A DNA stretch of 21,864 bases from SZUA-451 sp034721895. Its GTDB lineage: Bacteria; Campylobacterota; Campylobacteria; Campylobacterales; Sulfurovaceae. Shown piece by piece: positions 13,815 through 21,713 of this stretch (its first letter is position 1; every line of letters begins with the position of its first letter). Both the position numbers and the translations under genes were made by a program. The DNA is taken from positions 1 through 21,864 of the forward strand of contig JAYEND010000061.1 of assembly GCA_034721895.1 (NCBI GenBank), read 5' to 3'. A model generated the notes under the pieces. That model saw only the letters and a list, made by a program, of their open reading frames with translations. It had not been told where the DNA came from and did not search any database.

Positions 13815-15077
13815 ATGATCAAAGTTGGAATTCTGGGTATAGGGACCGTTGGGACGAGTGTCGCGAAAATTCTTGAAGAGAATGGTGACATTATCGAAGC
13901 GAGAGCAGGGAAAAAGATCGTAGTCAAAACCGGTGTGGTCAAAGATCTCTCCAAAGACCGTGGTGTCTCTATTTCCCTGAGCGACAATCCTTCGGATGTG
14001 ATCGATGATCCTGAGATCGATATCGTTGTAGAGTTAATGGGCGGCGTGGATGAACCCTATGAGTTTGTTAAAAGAGCATTGAAAAATGGTAAAGCAGTGG
14101 TGACAGCCAATAAAGCACTCCTGGCATATCATCGTTATGAGCTTCAGGAACTTTCGGGAGATATCCCTTTCATGTATGAAGCGAGTACTGCAGGGGGGAT
14201 TCCTATCATTGGTGCCCTGAGAAACGGACTTTCAGCCAACCATATCGAGTCTATCAAGGGGATTATGAACGGTACCTGTAACTATATGCTCACCAAGATG
14301 ATCAATGAAGGTGTACAGTATGATAAAATCCTCAAAGAGGCTCAGGAACTGGGCTATGCCGAGGCTGACCCTACATTCGATGTAGGTGGTTTTGATGCTT
14401 CACACAAGTTGCTTATTTTGGCGAGTATTGCTTATGGTATCGATGCAAAGCCTGAAGATATACTCATTGAAGGTATAGAAAATATCACCCAGACAGATGT
14501 AGAGTTCGCCAAAGAATTTGGATATGAGATCAAGCTGCTTGGGATTGCCAAAAAAGTAGAAAATGGTGTCGAGCTGCGAGTGCATGCCACCATGATACCT
14601 GAAGAATCCATGATTGCCAAAGTCGATGGTGTGATGAATGCCGTCACTGTAGTAGGTGACAGAGTCGGTGAAACGATGTACTATGGACCGGGTGCCGGTG
14701 GAGATGCCACGGCATCAGCCGTAATCGCAGATATCGTTGATATCGTCCGGGGCAATCATGGCCCGATGCTGGGGTACAAAAAAGGGTTGGAGAGCGGATT
14801 GAAACTGCTCGGTAAAGATGAGATTGTCTCTCAGTACTACCTCAGGCTTGAGGTCGATGACCAAAGCGGAGTTCTGGCTATCATCACTTCAACCCTGGGT
14901 GAGTTTGGTATTTCGATCGAATCGATGTTGCAAAAACCGACCAAAAATGAAGACAGAGCCAAGTTGCTTTTTACGACATATATTTGTCAAGAGAGCAAAA
15001 TGCAGGATGCAATCACTGCACTGTCCAAATTGGATGTAGTGCATGGTGAGATTGCTATGATGAGAATAGAAAAATAA
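13815..15077 (+). CDS. hom: Homoserine dehydrogenase
   Basis: The enzyme reduces aspartate semialdehyde to homoserine with NAD(P)H, the branch point to threonine and methionine. The product has 420 residues. It has the N-terminal Rossmann motif GIGTVG (8-13), NKALLAYH, and catalytic-domain strings STAGGIPIIGALRNGL, IMNGTCNYMLTKM and AEADPTFDVGGFDASHKL. A C-terminal ACT domain (about 340-420, starting YYLRLEVDDQSGVLA) makes it the threonine-regulated type. It follows alaC by 3 bases and precedes yajQ by 12 bases, so it is part of one operon. Confidence 0.96.
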   Translation: MIKVGILGIGTVGTSVAKILEENGDIIEARAGKKIVVKTGVVKDLSKDRGVSISLSDNPSDVIDDPEIDIVVELMGGVDEPYEFVKRALKNGKAVVTANKALLAYHRYELQELSGDIPFMYEASTAGGIPIIGALRNGLSANHIESIKGIMNGTCNYMLTKMINEGVQYDKILKEAQELGYAEADPTFDVGGFDASHKLLILASIAYGIDAKPEDILIEGIENITQTDVEFAKEFGYEIKLLGIAKKVENGVELRVHATMIPEESMIAKVDGVMNAVTVVGDRVGETMYYGPGAGGDATASAVIADIVDIVRGNHGPMLGYKKGLESGLKLLGKDEIVSQYYLRLEVDDQSGVLAIITSTLGEFGISIESMLQKPTKNEDRAKLLFTTYICQESKMQDAITALSKLDVVHGEIAMMRIEK

Positions 15078-15089
15078 CAAAGGTGCAAT

Positions 15090-15587
15090 ATGGCAAAAGA
15101 TCACTATTTTGATATTACGGCAAAGCTGGATATGATGGAGCTTAAAAATGCCATTGTGATGGCAGAAAAAGAGGTGCAGACACGTTTTGATTTCAAAGGT
15201 TTGGTTGCTGAGTTTGATCTCAATGAAAAAGCGAAAACGCTTAGTCTGAGCTCTTCAAGCGATAGTAAGATCGATGCATTAAAGGATATCCTTATCTCCA
15301 AACTGATCAAAAGAGGGATTGCCGGCAAGTCACTCGAAGAAGTCAAAACCGAGGGTATCTCCGGCGGGAATACCAAAGTGATCTATCGTATTGTTGATAC
15401 GATAGACAAAGATGAAGCGAAAGAGATCGTCAAGGCGATCAAAGGCATGAAGATCAAAGTGACCCCGTCTATACAGGGGGACGAAGTGCGTGTGAGTGGT
15501 AAAAAGATCGATGATCTTCAGGCAGTCATGGCAGAAGTCAAGACACTTGATCTTAAAGCCCCTCTGGTATTTGGAAACTTCAAGTAA
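15090..15587 (+). CDS. yajQ: YajQ-family nucleotide-binding protein
   Basis: The 165-residue product has the YajQ/UPF0234 pattern. It begins with HYFDITAKLDMMELKNAI, then TRFDFKG, and ends with LKAPLVFGNFK in place of the usual LQFxNFR. The family binds nucleotides; in Xanthomonas a homologue is a cyclic di-GMP-responsive regulator, and elsewhere it is linked to phage or RNA interactions. Its role here is unknown. The Shine-Dalgarno AAAGGTG is good. It is last in the run from rpmE, and a strong terminator follows within 25 bases. Confidence 0.93.
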   Translation: MAKDHYFDITAKLDMMELKNAIVMAEKEVQTRFDFKGLVAEFDLNEKAKTLSLSSSSDSKIDALKDILISKLIKRGIAGKSLEEVKTEGISGGNTKVIYRIVDTIDKDEAKEIVKAIKGMKIKVTPSIQGDEVRVSGKKIDDLQAVMAEVKTLDLKAPLVFGNFK

Positions 15588-15607
15588 AAGATACTTCTAA
15601 ATATTAT

Positions 15608-15640
15608 AAGGAGTGGCAGATTATTGCCACTCCTTTCCCT
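15608..15640 (+). terminator. Terminator after yajQ
   Basis: A perfect 11-bp stem, AAGGAGTGGCA (15608-15618) with TGCCACTCCTT (15625-15635), closes a 6-base loop. The downstream stretch is pyrimidine-rich (TCCCTCT), not a pure T run. Confidence 0.75.
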
Positions 15641-15669
15641 CTATACATTAGTCAATCCTAAAGCTATCT

Positions 15670-15698
15670 TTGCTATTATCACCTAAGATTATAAAGGG
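15670..15698 (+). promoter_or_regulatory. Possible promoter before the formate dehydrogenase gene
   Basis: After the yajQ terminator a TATAAA lies about 40 bases before the gene start, with TTGCTA about 17 bases upstream of it. The terminator in between implies that the molybdoenzyme gene needs its own promoter. Confidence 0.35.
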
Positions 15699-15731
15699 TT
15701 TTTCAGTAAAGTCCTCAAAAAGGTTTTTTCA

Positions 15732-17837
15732 ATGACAAAAAAATATGACACTCAAGAGATCGAAAGTGTTTGTACCTACTGTGGGGTAGGATGTGATATT
15801 ACCGGCGTGGTTGAAGATAACAAGATCGTTAAAATCTATGCCCAGAAGGATGGAATAGTCTCTCAGGGAAAGCTCTGTATCAAGGGAAAGTATGGCTATG
15901 ACTTTGTGGATGCGGAAGACCGTATTCGTCAGCCGCGTATCAAAAAAAGCTTTTTGAAAAAAAACCCTCAGATAGAGGCGGCAATAGCAGATAAGTTGGC
16001 ATCGTTTGACAATGATTATATGACCTGCGATCTTGAGAGTGCTACGACCGCGGCAACCATGAAACTTGATGAGATCAAAAAGAAGTACGGCAGTGATAGT
16101 TTTTGTGCGATTGGTGGGGCGAGGACTTCATGTGAGAGTGCCTATGCCTTTCAAAAGTTCTGTCGCGAAACGATGGGTTCCCCTCATGTCGATAACTGTG
16201 CGAGAGTTTGTCATTCACCCTCACTCAAGGGGATGCGTGCGACGATTGGAGAGGGGGCAGCGACCAATCCCTACAATGATATTTATGAGACAGAATTTAT
16301 GGTTGTCATCGGTTCCAATACCATGGAAGCTCATCCGATCATAGCCAACCGTATCGTGGATATGGCGAAAACACATAATAATCTGGCTGTAATCGATGTC
16401 CGTGAAACAAAATTGGCCAAATTGTCAAAATATAACTGTGTTGTTCCCTATGAGGCCAATCTTTTGATTCTTAATATGATGGCTTATATCATTATAGATG
16501 AGGAGCTTTATGACAAGAATTTCGTAGCCAGCCGTACCAACGGATTTGAAGCATTCAAAGAGAAGATCCTCAATGATCCCTATGCAAATCCTGCTTTTTT
16601 CAAAGAGATAGAGGGGTATGAGCATTTGGCCAAGATGATCCCCAATATTGCCAGAGAATATGCGATCAAAAAGTCGATGATTTTCTGGGGACTTGGGATT
16701 ACGCAGCATTTGGATGGTTCTTATGCGGTTATGGCGATCACGCATCTGGCGATGATGACAGGAAATATTGGTAAAACCGGTGCCGGCCTGATGCCGCTTC
16801 GTGGACAGAATAATGTCCAGGGAGCTTGTGATATGGGCTGTCTTCCCTATTATCTCCCTGATTACCAAAAGCCCGAAGTTGATGGGATGATGACACCGCA
16901 GCTCATCGATGCGATGTCCGAAGGTCGTATCAAGGCATTGCTTAATATGGGCGAGGATATCTCTCATATTCATACCAATGTCAATAAGATCGAAAAAGCA
17001 CTGAGTCACCTGGAGTTCATTATGGCTCAGGAGCTCTTTATGACTGATATCGCCAAAAGGGCAGATATTGTTATCGGCGTGAAATCTGCCTATGAAAAGA
17101 CTGGAGTCTATGTCAATGCAATGAGACGATTGCATCTTTCTCAGCCTTTGGTTCAGAGTGATCTCCCCGATGACTGGGAAGTTTTGACAATAATGGATAA
17201 TAAACTGGGCGGAAATTTTGATTTTAAAACCAGTGAAGATGTATGGAATGAAGTGAGGGAAGTCGCACCCAGAAGATTTTCAGGAGCTGCTTATTATAGA
17301 CTTGCGCGCCACAGAAAAAGAGGGATGCAGTGGCCTATCTATCATGAAGATACCCCGGTACTTCACCTGCTGGACTTCCGTACCGAAGATGGTCTGGGGC
17401 AATATGTCTATAAACAGTATGAACCCAGAGGAATGATCCAGGAGATTCTTAAAGGTGAGTTTTATAATGACTCGCTTGAAGGGTATTATTTGACTACCGG
17501 ACGGACATTGCCACATTACAACAATGCGGCACAAACCAAGCGAAGCGATAGACTCAATAGCAAATATGATAAAGATGTTCTCTTGGCACCACTGGAAGCG
17601 GAAGGGAAATTCGGTGATTATGTCATACTTAAGACCAAACATGGTGAGACTGCTCCGCTCCCTGTGAGATATACCGATAAAGTAAGAGAGAAGACTCTTT
17701 TCAGCACCTTCCATCATAGTAAATCACGTATTAACGAGATATTTGGGGATGAGTGTGACGAGCTGATACTGACGGCACGGTTTAAGTCACTACGGGTGAC
17801 CGTTATGCCGGCAGATGGACAGATTGCCTGCGGATAA
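15732..17837 (+). CDS. Molybdenum formate dehydrogenase catalytic subunit (Cys type), cytoplasmic
   Basis: The 701-residue product is a bis-MGD molybdoenzyme close to E. coli FdhF. The 4Fe-4S cluster cysteines are C14, C17, C21 and C49 (CTYCGVGC, KLCIKG). The metal ligand is C160 followed by H161 in CARVCHSPS, the place of selenocysteine U140 and H141 in FdhF. R357 in PLRGQNNVQGACDMG matches FdhF R333. The C-terminal domain ends in VMPADGQIACG. There is no Tat signal, no N-terminal ferredoxin domain and no adjacent electron-transfer subunit, so it is probably cytoplasmic and pairs with a partner encoded elsewhere. It could oxidise formate or reduce CO2. A related oxidoreductase activity is possible, but the Cys-His pair and RGQNNVQGACDMG favour formate. 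It relies on moaA and moeA. Confidence 0.85.
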   Translation: MTKKYDTQEIESVCTYCGVGCDITGVVEDNKIVKIYAQKDGIVSQGKLCIKGKYGYDFVDAEDRIRQPRIKKSFLKKNPQIEAAIADKLASFDNDYMTCDLESATTAATMKLDEIKKKYGSDSFCAIGGARTSCESAYAFQKFCRETMGSPHVDNCARVCHSPSLKGMRATIGEGAATNPYNDIYETEFMVVIGSNTMEAHPIIANRIVDMAKTHNNLAVIDVRETKLAKLSKYNCVVPYEANLLILNMMAYIIIDEELYDKNFVASRTNGFEAFKEKILNDPYANPAFFKEIEGYEHLAKMIPNIAREYAIKKSMIFWGLGITQHLDGSYAVMAITHLAMMTGNIGKTGAGLMPLRGQNNVQGACDMGCLPYYLPDYQKPEVDGMMTPQLIDAMSEGRIKALLNMGEDISHIHTNVNKIEKALSHLEFIMAQELFMTDIAKRADIVIGVKSAYEKTGVYVNAMRRLHLSQPLVQSDLPDDWEVLTIMDNKLGGNFDFKTSEDVWNEVREVAPRRFSGAAYYRLARHRKRGMQWPIYHEDTPVLHLLDFRTEDGLGQYVYKQYEPRGMIQEILKGEFYNDSLEGYYLTTGRTLPHYNNAAQTKRSDRLNSKYDKDVLLAPLEAEGKFGDYVILKTKHGETAPLPVRYTDKVREKTLFSTFHHSKSRINEIFGDECDELILTARFKSLRVTVMPADGQIACG

Positions 17838-17908
17838 TATATCATAGTGAAATAATTTCTACTTCTTCTCTTTTTTATGTCAAACTGTTGACAAAGGGAG
17901 GAGATACT

Positions 17909-18163
17909 ATGAGCTACGAAAGAGCGTTGCTGAAAACTTTTGGCAATGAAAGTGAAACACTTTCCACGTGATATCTCGAAGACGAAGGTTATGCGATCAT
18001 AGAGCTAAATTTTTATGCGAGAAAACTTGGTGAAATTGATATCATCGCACAAAAGAGGGATGTGCTCCATTTTATTGAAGTCAAGAGTGCCAAGGCAAAT
18101 ACTATACAAATTTTTTTGGGGAAAATGGACATCATGAAAAGCCCATATATACGTGTATCTTGA
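17909..18163 (+). pseudogene. yraN: Decayed yraN (UPF0102 nuclease-like), in-frame stop and lost 3' end
   Basis: A strong Shine-Dalgarno (GGGAGGAG, 17896-17903) precedes ATG at 17909. After 20 codons the frame hits TGA (17969-17971). Beyond it the same frame reads YLEDEGYAIIELNFYARK, then LGEIDIIAQ and LHFIEVKSAKAN, which are YraN-family signatures including the nuclease-like E-x-D...E-x-K residues. Homology stops near 18,100, where about 45 residues of the family's C-terminus should follow; instead the frame runs into an inverted repeat and stops at 18161. YraN is a Holliday-junction-resolvase-like protein of unclear role. The gene is expected after hom in related genomes, so this is a relic in or near its native place. 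One point change alone would not have removed the 3' end. Confidence 0.8.
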
Positions 18164-18185
18164 AAAATCCATATGTCCATTTTTT
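18122..18185. repeat. 11-bp inverted repeat at the end of the yraN relic
   Basis: AAAATGGACAT (18122-18132) pairs with ATGTCCATTTT (18173-18183), spaced by 40 bases, and Ts follow. It sits just after the point where yraN homology is lost, so it could mark the scar of an insertion or deletion, or act as a weak terminator. Confidence 0.5.
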
Positions 18186-18245
18186 AACTCATCAATACTA
18201 AAGTTTTAAACTTAAAAATATTTCTCTTACCAAGATACTTTTCCT

Positions 18246-18371
18246 TATAAAATCTTCTATATAGCATGTTTTATGACGTTTTCTATGAGAAGGTGCAAAA
18301 AATAGGTCTCTAAACGTCGCTACAGCGAATAACCTTATAAAATATGTTAGATTATAAGGTTTTAGTTTTTT
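18246..18371 (+). ncRNA. Candidate small RNA with promoter, hairpin and terminator
   Basis: In an AT-rich stretch without a supported gene, TATAAAAT (about 18246-18253) could serve as a -10. It is followed by a hairpin GACGTTT (18275-18281) with AAACGTC (18312-18318), containing an inner GAGA/TCTC pair. Next is a terminator-like hairpin, AACCTTATAA (18331-18340) with TTATAAGGTT (18352-18361), running into TTTTAGTTTTTT. The order fits a short non-coding transcript of about 110 bases, but no known family is recognised. Confidence 0.3.
18331..18371 (+). terminator. Intrinsic terminator in the yraN-porin gap
   Basis: A perfect but AT-rich 10-bp stem with an 11-base loop is followed by a T-rich tail. 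It would shield the porin gene from upstream transcription or end the candidate small RNA. Confidence 0.6.
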
Positions 18372-18410
18372 CATTAAGGCATGATGACTTTTATCTAACA
18401 AGAATAGATG

Positions 18411-18479
18411 TCAAAGCTTGTTGTAACGCTATATTCTGAAGGACATACTGATGTTCCATACGTACTACTACAGCTTTGA
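18411..18479. repeat. Long imperfect hairpin upstream of the porin gene
   Basis: TCAAAGCT (18411-18418) pairs with AGCTTTGA (18472-18479). The next bases inward remain partly complementary, and an inner GGACAT / ATGTTCC pair closes around ACTG. The right arm shares CTACAGCTTT with the arm of the rsmI-rlmB hairpin. Together with the neighbouring palindromes it fills the gap between 18164 and 18531, which holds no supported gene. Confidence 0.45.
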
Positions 18480-18531
18480 TAGAAATTAATGGTAGAATCA
18501 ATTACTTTTGCTCTTCTACAAAGGATTTATC

Positions 18532-19752
18532 GTGCGAAAAACCTACTTCCCCTTAACCCTATTACTTTTAACCCTACCTTTATTCCCGGACTCTTCTTAT
18601 AATGCAATAAAAGTAGGTCCATTCAAAATAGGTGGAGCATTAAGAGCCAATTATGTGAAAGGGGACTATGTGCTTCCTTCATCAGATTATTCGGGTGCAC
18701 ACAGAGGAGCGAAGTGGGGTGATGTTGAGCTAGATACGGTTCGTATCAACATTGACCTTGAAGAGGGCCCATATATTGGAAAATTTGAATACCGTTGGTA
18801 TAATGGCTATAGCTTTATCCATACAGCCTGGTTAGGTTATAAATTTGAAAAGAATGATCAGGTTGAAGTAGGTATCACCCGTGTGCCTTTTGGTCCTGGA
18901 GATTATGGTATATCCAATAGCTGGTTTTTCGATCAGCACTATTATGTAGGGTTAAGTGATGACATGGACTTAGGGATTAAGTATACCTCCTCTTTTGGGA
19001 ACCTTACACTTGATTTTGCTTATTTTTATAATGGCGGACCAAATGGCATTGGTTCTTCGGATCAAGGAGCTAGATATGGGTATGATATAGCCTTATGGGA
19101 AAGCAGTATTCAAAATGATGGGACAATCTCTGCTGCTGACGTAAATGGTTGGGAAGAAAAGCATCAATTGAACTTCAGAGCAATCTATGACCTTACACAT
19201 ACAAAGGTAGGTCTTTCTTTTCTTTATGGAGGTCTAGAAGGCACACAAGCTAACGATGCTACACGCCTAGCACTTTCTGGGCATATGCAGAATTTTTGGA
19301 ATAACTTTACACTACAAACCCAACTCACATGGTATGATATAGATATTGATAAACAAAACTTACTCAATACTGACAGTTTCATTCCTGCAGGTGGTTTTGA
19401 TTTTACCTGGCCTATTGCAAGTAAAGCTTGGATACCCGCAGTCTCTTTGAGTTATAAAATACAAACCCCTGATGTAAGTTGGCTTGATTATATGTTACCT
19501 TATATAGAATACAGTTCGATAATCAAAAAGGATGGGGCACAAAACAATTCTGACCTATTCGTTTTAGGGTCAGCTTGGTCACGAGGCAACTGGTATATCT
19601 ATACCGATTTAGCTTATTCTAATGGTAACTTATTTGTAGGTGATCAAGGCGATGACTATACAAATATTTATGAGGGTGTAGGCGATTTTGGTGCCAACGG
19701 AAATGACCGTTGGAATTATCGATTAAATCTTAATTTTGGCTACTATTTTTAG
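18532..19752 (+). CDS. Outer-membrane porin-like beta-barrel protein
   Basis: The 406-residue product starts at GTG (18532) after AAAGGA; an upstream TTG is less likely. An N-terminal signal peptide is visible (MRKTYFPLTLLLLTLPLF). The mature part alternates aromatic and polar residues in beta-strand fashion, has many Gly, Asp, Asn, Trp and Tyr and no cysteine, and ends in NLNFGYYF, whose final Phe is the usual outer-membrane assembly signal. Strings such as IGKFEYRWYNGYSFIHTAWLG and VEVGITRVPFGPGDYG recall the phosphate-selective or general porin (OprO/P-like) group, but the substrate is unknown. It converges with the BCCT gene, leaving only 8 bases. Both may serve uptake of osmolytes, which is inference from proximity. 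Confidence 0.8.
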   Translation: MRKTYFPLTLLLLTLPLFPDSSYNAIKVGPFKIGGALRANYVKGDYVLPSSDYSGAHRGAKWGDVELDTVRINIDLEEGPYIGKFEYRWYNGYSFIHTAWLGYKFEKNDQVEVGITRVPFGPGDYGISNSWFFDQHYYVGLSDDMDLGIKYTSSFGNLTLDFAYFYNGGPNGIGSSDQGARYGYDIALWESSIQNDGTISAADVNGWEEKHQLNFRAIYDLTHTKVGLSFLYGGLEGTQANDATRLALSGHMQNFWNNFTLQTQLTWYDIDIDKQNLLNTDSFIPAGGFDFTWPIASKAWIPAVSLSYKIQTPDVSWLDYMLPYIEYSSIIKKDGAQNNSDLFVLGSAWSRGNWYIYTDLAYSNGNLFVGDQGDDYTNIYEGVGDFGANGNDRWNYRLNLNFGYYF

Positions 19753-19760
19753 TCTATTCT

Positions 19761-21551
19761 TTACGTATTTGCCTCTAAAGATTCGTCTATCACCGTATTT
19801 TCAATAATCTCTTCTATGAAGTGCTCTTGTTCAACTTCTTCAATACGATCACTAACTGCATCTTCAATAAACTGTTCTTCAGAAAAACCTACATATAGCG
19901 CATAAATAATAAACAATATGACAATAGCAAAAGGAAGTGCTGTAGAGATAGCAACAGACTGTAAAGTACTCAAGCCTCCTCCTAACAGTAAAACAGCGGC
20001 TATAATACCTTCCAGTATGGCCCAAAAAATTCTTTGTGCCGTTGGTGAAGTAAGTTTACCCCCTGAAGTTAAATGATCAATAACCAATGAGCCAGAATCC
20101 GAAGAAGTTACAAAAAAGACTGCTACAAGAATAATGGCAATAAAAGAAGAGACTTCAGCAAAGGGATAACTTTTCAAAAATACAAACATCCCTGTAGAAA
20201 CATCTTCTTTCACTGCAGCAACAAGCTTTACGCCATCATGCATTTCTGCATACAGTGCAGCAGAACCAAAAACTGACATCCAAAGAAAAGAAAGAAGTGT
20301 AGGAATCAAAATTACGCCAAATATAAACTCTTTTACAGTACGTCCTTTAGAAATACGTGCAATAAACATCCCTACAAAAGGAGACCAGGAAATCCACCAT
20401 GCCCAGTAAAATATAGTCCAACTTTGTTGCCAATCCGTCCCTTTAAAAGTTTCTGTCCAGAAACTCATTTCAGGCAATTCTGTAATATAAAACCCCAAAC
20501 TTTGCGTAAATGCGCCTAAAATATAAGAGGTAGGTCCAATGACAATAATAAAAGCCATAAAAATGGCTGCAAGATACATATTGGCTGTACTCAAGTATTT
20601 TACCCCTCGATCAAGTCCGGTAAAGACAGACATGGTTGCAATAGCTGTAATTATCGCAATAAGTATTACTTGAATTTCTGTACTTATCGTTACATCAAAA
20701 AGGAAATGAAGACCTGCATTAATTTGCTGGACACCCAATCCTAGGGAAGTTGCAATACCTATCATGGTGGCAAGTACAGAAAGTGTATCAATAAGATTAC
20801 CCCAAAAGCCATAAATTTTGTTTCCTAGAATAGGGTAAAAAATAGAGCGGATAGTCAAAGGAAGTCCCCGGTTGTAAGCAAAAAAAGCAAGTCCTAGTCC
20901 GACCAAAGCATAAATTGCCCAAGGGTGCAATCCCCAATGAAAAAAGGTTACAGTTAATGCTGCCTGTGCAGACTCAGGGGTCTGTGCCAAAACAGAAGAA
21001 AACATGGGAGAAGGAGAAGCGTAATGAAACATGGGTTCACCCACACTCCAAAACATAAGCCCAATTCCCATACCTGCACTTAACAACATAGCAAACCATG
21101 CCGGTGTAGAAAATTCTGGCATGGCGTTCTTCCCACCAATACGAATATTACCAAAACGGCCAAAAGCAAAATAGAGTGCAGCTATCACATAAAGATTTGC
21201 CACTAAAATAAAAAACCAACCTGCTCCACTTGTGATAGCACTAAGGAATGAAGAAAAAAATTCTTTTGATTCTGTTTGATACATCATAGTTAAGACAATA
21301 AAAGTCATGAGGATAGCTACAGAAAAGAAAGTTACTTGTGGGTGTATATCTAAACCATATTTTTTCCAGTTATTTTCGCCAGGAACATGTTTGTCGTGAT
21401 CGTCATAAATAGAAACCGTAGGCAAAATCTGAAGTCCAAAAAAACGGTCACGATTTTTTATGGCCTTGTTTCTTGTTTCTTCTTCAGCTTTTTTTATCTT
21501 TTCGACTAAACTTCTTTTTGATACCATCTCTTCTTCATTTAATTCGTCCAT
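19761..21551 (-). CDS. BCCT-family glycine betaine/choline/carnitine transporter
   Basis: This secondary transporter has 596 residues and about 12 membrane helices. The family signature is at about 380-409 (FYWAWWISWSPFVGMF, ARISKGRTVKEF). The aromatic box tryptophans W385, W386 and W389 have the same spacing as W373, W374 and W377 of BetP. SAGMGIGLMFWSVGEP at 158-173 is the substrate and ion region, and TSSDSGS at 482-488 matches the conserved TSxDS. The long charged N-terminal tail (about 70 residues) and the acidic C-terminal tail (about 555-596) could sense osmotic or ionic conditions, as tails do in BetP. It is probably a sodium-coupled importer of a compatible solute; betaine versus choline cannot be settled. 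AAGGAAAG precedes the ATG. Confidence 0.93.
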   Translation of the reverse strand: MDELNEEEMVSKRSLVEKIKKAEEETRNKAIKNRDRFFGLQILPTVSIYDDHDKHVPGENNWKKYGLDIHPQVTFFSVAILMTFIVLTMMYQTESKEFFSSFLSAITSGAGWFFILVANLYVIAALYFAFGRFGNIRIGGKNAMPEFSTPAWFAMLLSAGMGIGLMFWSVGEPMFHYASPSPMFSSVLAQTPESAQAALTVTFFHWGLHPWAIYALVGLGLAFFAYNRGLPLTIRSIFYPILGNKIYGFWGNLIDTLSVLATMIGIATSLGLGVQQINAGLHFLFDVTISTEIQVILIAIITAIATMSVFTGLDRGVKYLSTANMYLAAIFMAFIIVIGPTSYILGAFTQSLGFYITELPEMSFWTETFKGTDWQQSWTIFYWAWWISWSPFVGMFIARISKGRTVKEFIFGVILIPTLLSFLWMSVFGSAALYAEMHDGVKLVAAVKEDVSTGMFVFLKSYPFAEVSSFIAIILVAVFFVTSSDSGSLVIDHLTSGGKLTSPTAQRIFWAILEGIIAAVLLLGGGLSTLQSVAISTALPFAIVILFIIYALYVGFSEEQFIEDAVSDRIEEVEQEHFIEEIIENTVIDESLEANT

Positions 21552-21572
21552 TCGCTTTCCTTAAACTGTAGC

Positions 21573-21713
21573 TTATGTCTTCATTTTAACACAAAGCGAT
21601 AAGAACGCCATAAACTCTTGTGAACGTTCTGTAATCTCTAGAAGGTGGAAACCAAACTGTGTCTGTACATGACTATTAACCACACCCACTGAACCGGGGC
21701 GTGCTTTCTTCGT
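21573..21713 (-). pseudogene. C-terminal remnant of a parvulin-type peptidyl-prolyl isomerase
   Basis: On the minus strand, 46 codons read KKARPGSVGVVNSHVQ, then TQFGFHLLEITERSQE, then a short unrelated-looking tail. The core matches the end of PpiC/rotamase domains (PGxVGxVxTQFGxHLIxxxER). The same frame is closed by a stop just upstream (before KRIITKKA), no start codon or earlier parvulin motif is visible, and the tail after ER looks non-native. It ends 21 bases before the BCCT start codon. The match is from memory of the family pattern; no alignment was run. Confidence 0.55.

Noticed and set aside
17969..17971. Selenocysteine at the yraN TGA
   Set aside because: YraN is not a selenoprotein family, the position is not catalytic, and the gene is also truncated at its 3' end.
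18198..18401. 67-codon minus-strand ORF as a transposase remnant
   Set aside because: It is basic and superficially transposase-like, but lacks any recognisable motif and lies across AT-rich hairpins and a terminator.
18381..18500. Short minus-strand frame containing KAVVVRMEHQYVLQ
   Set aside because: About 33 codons bounded by stops, no start signal, and coincides with an imperfect hairpin; probably chance.
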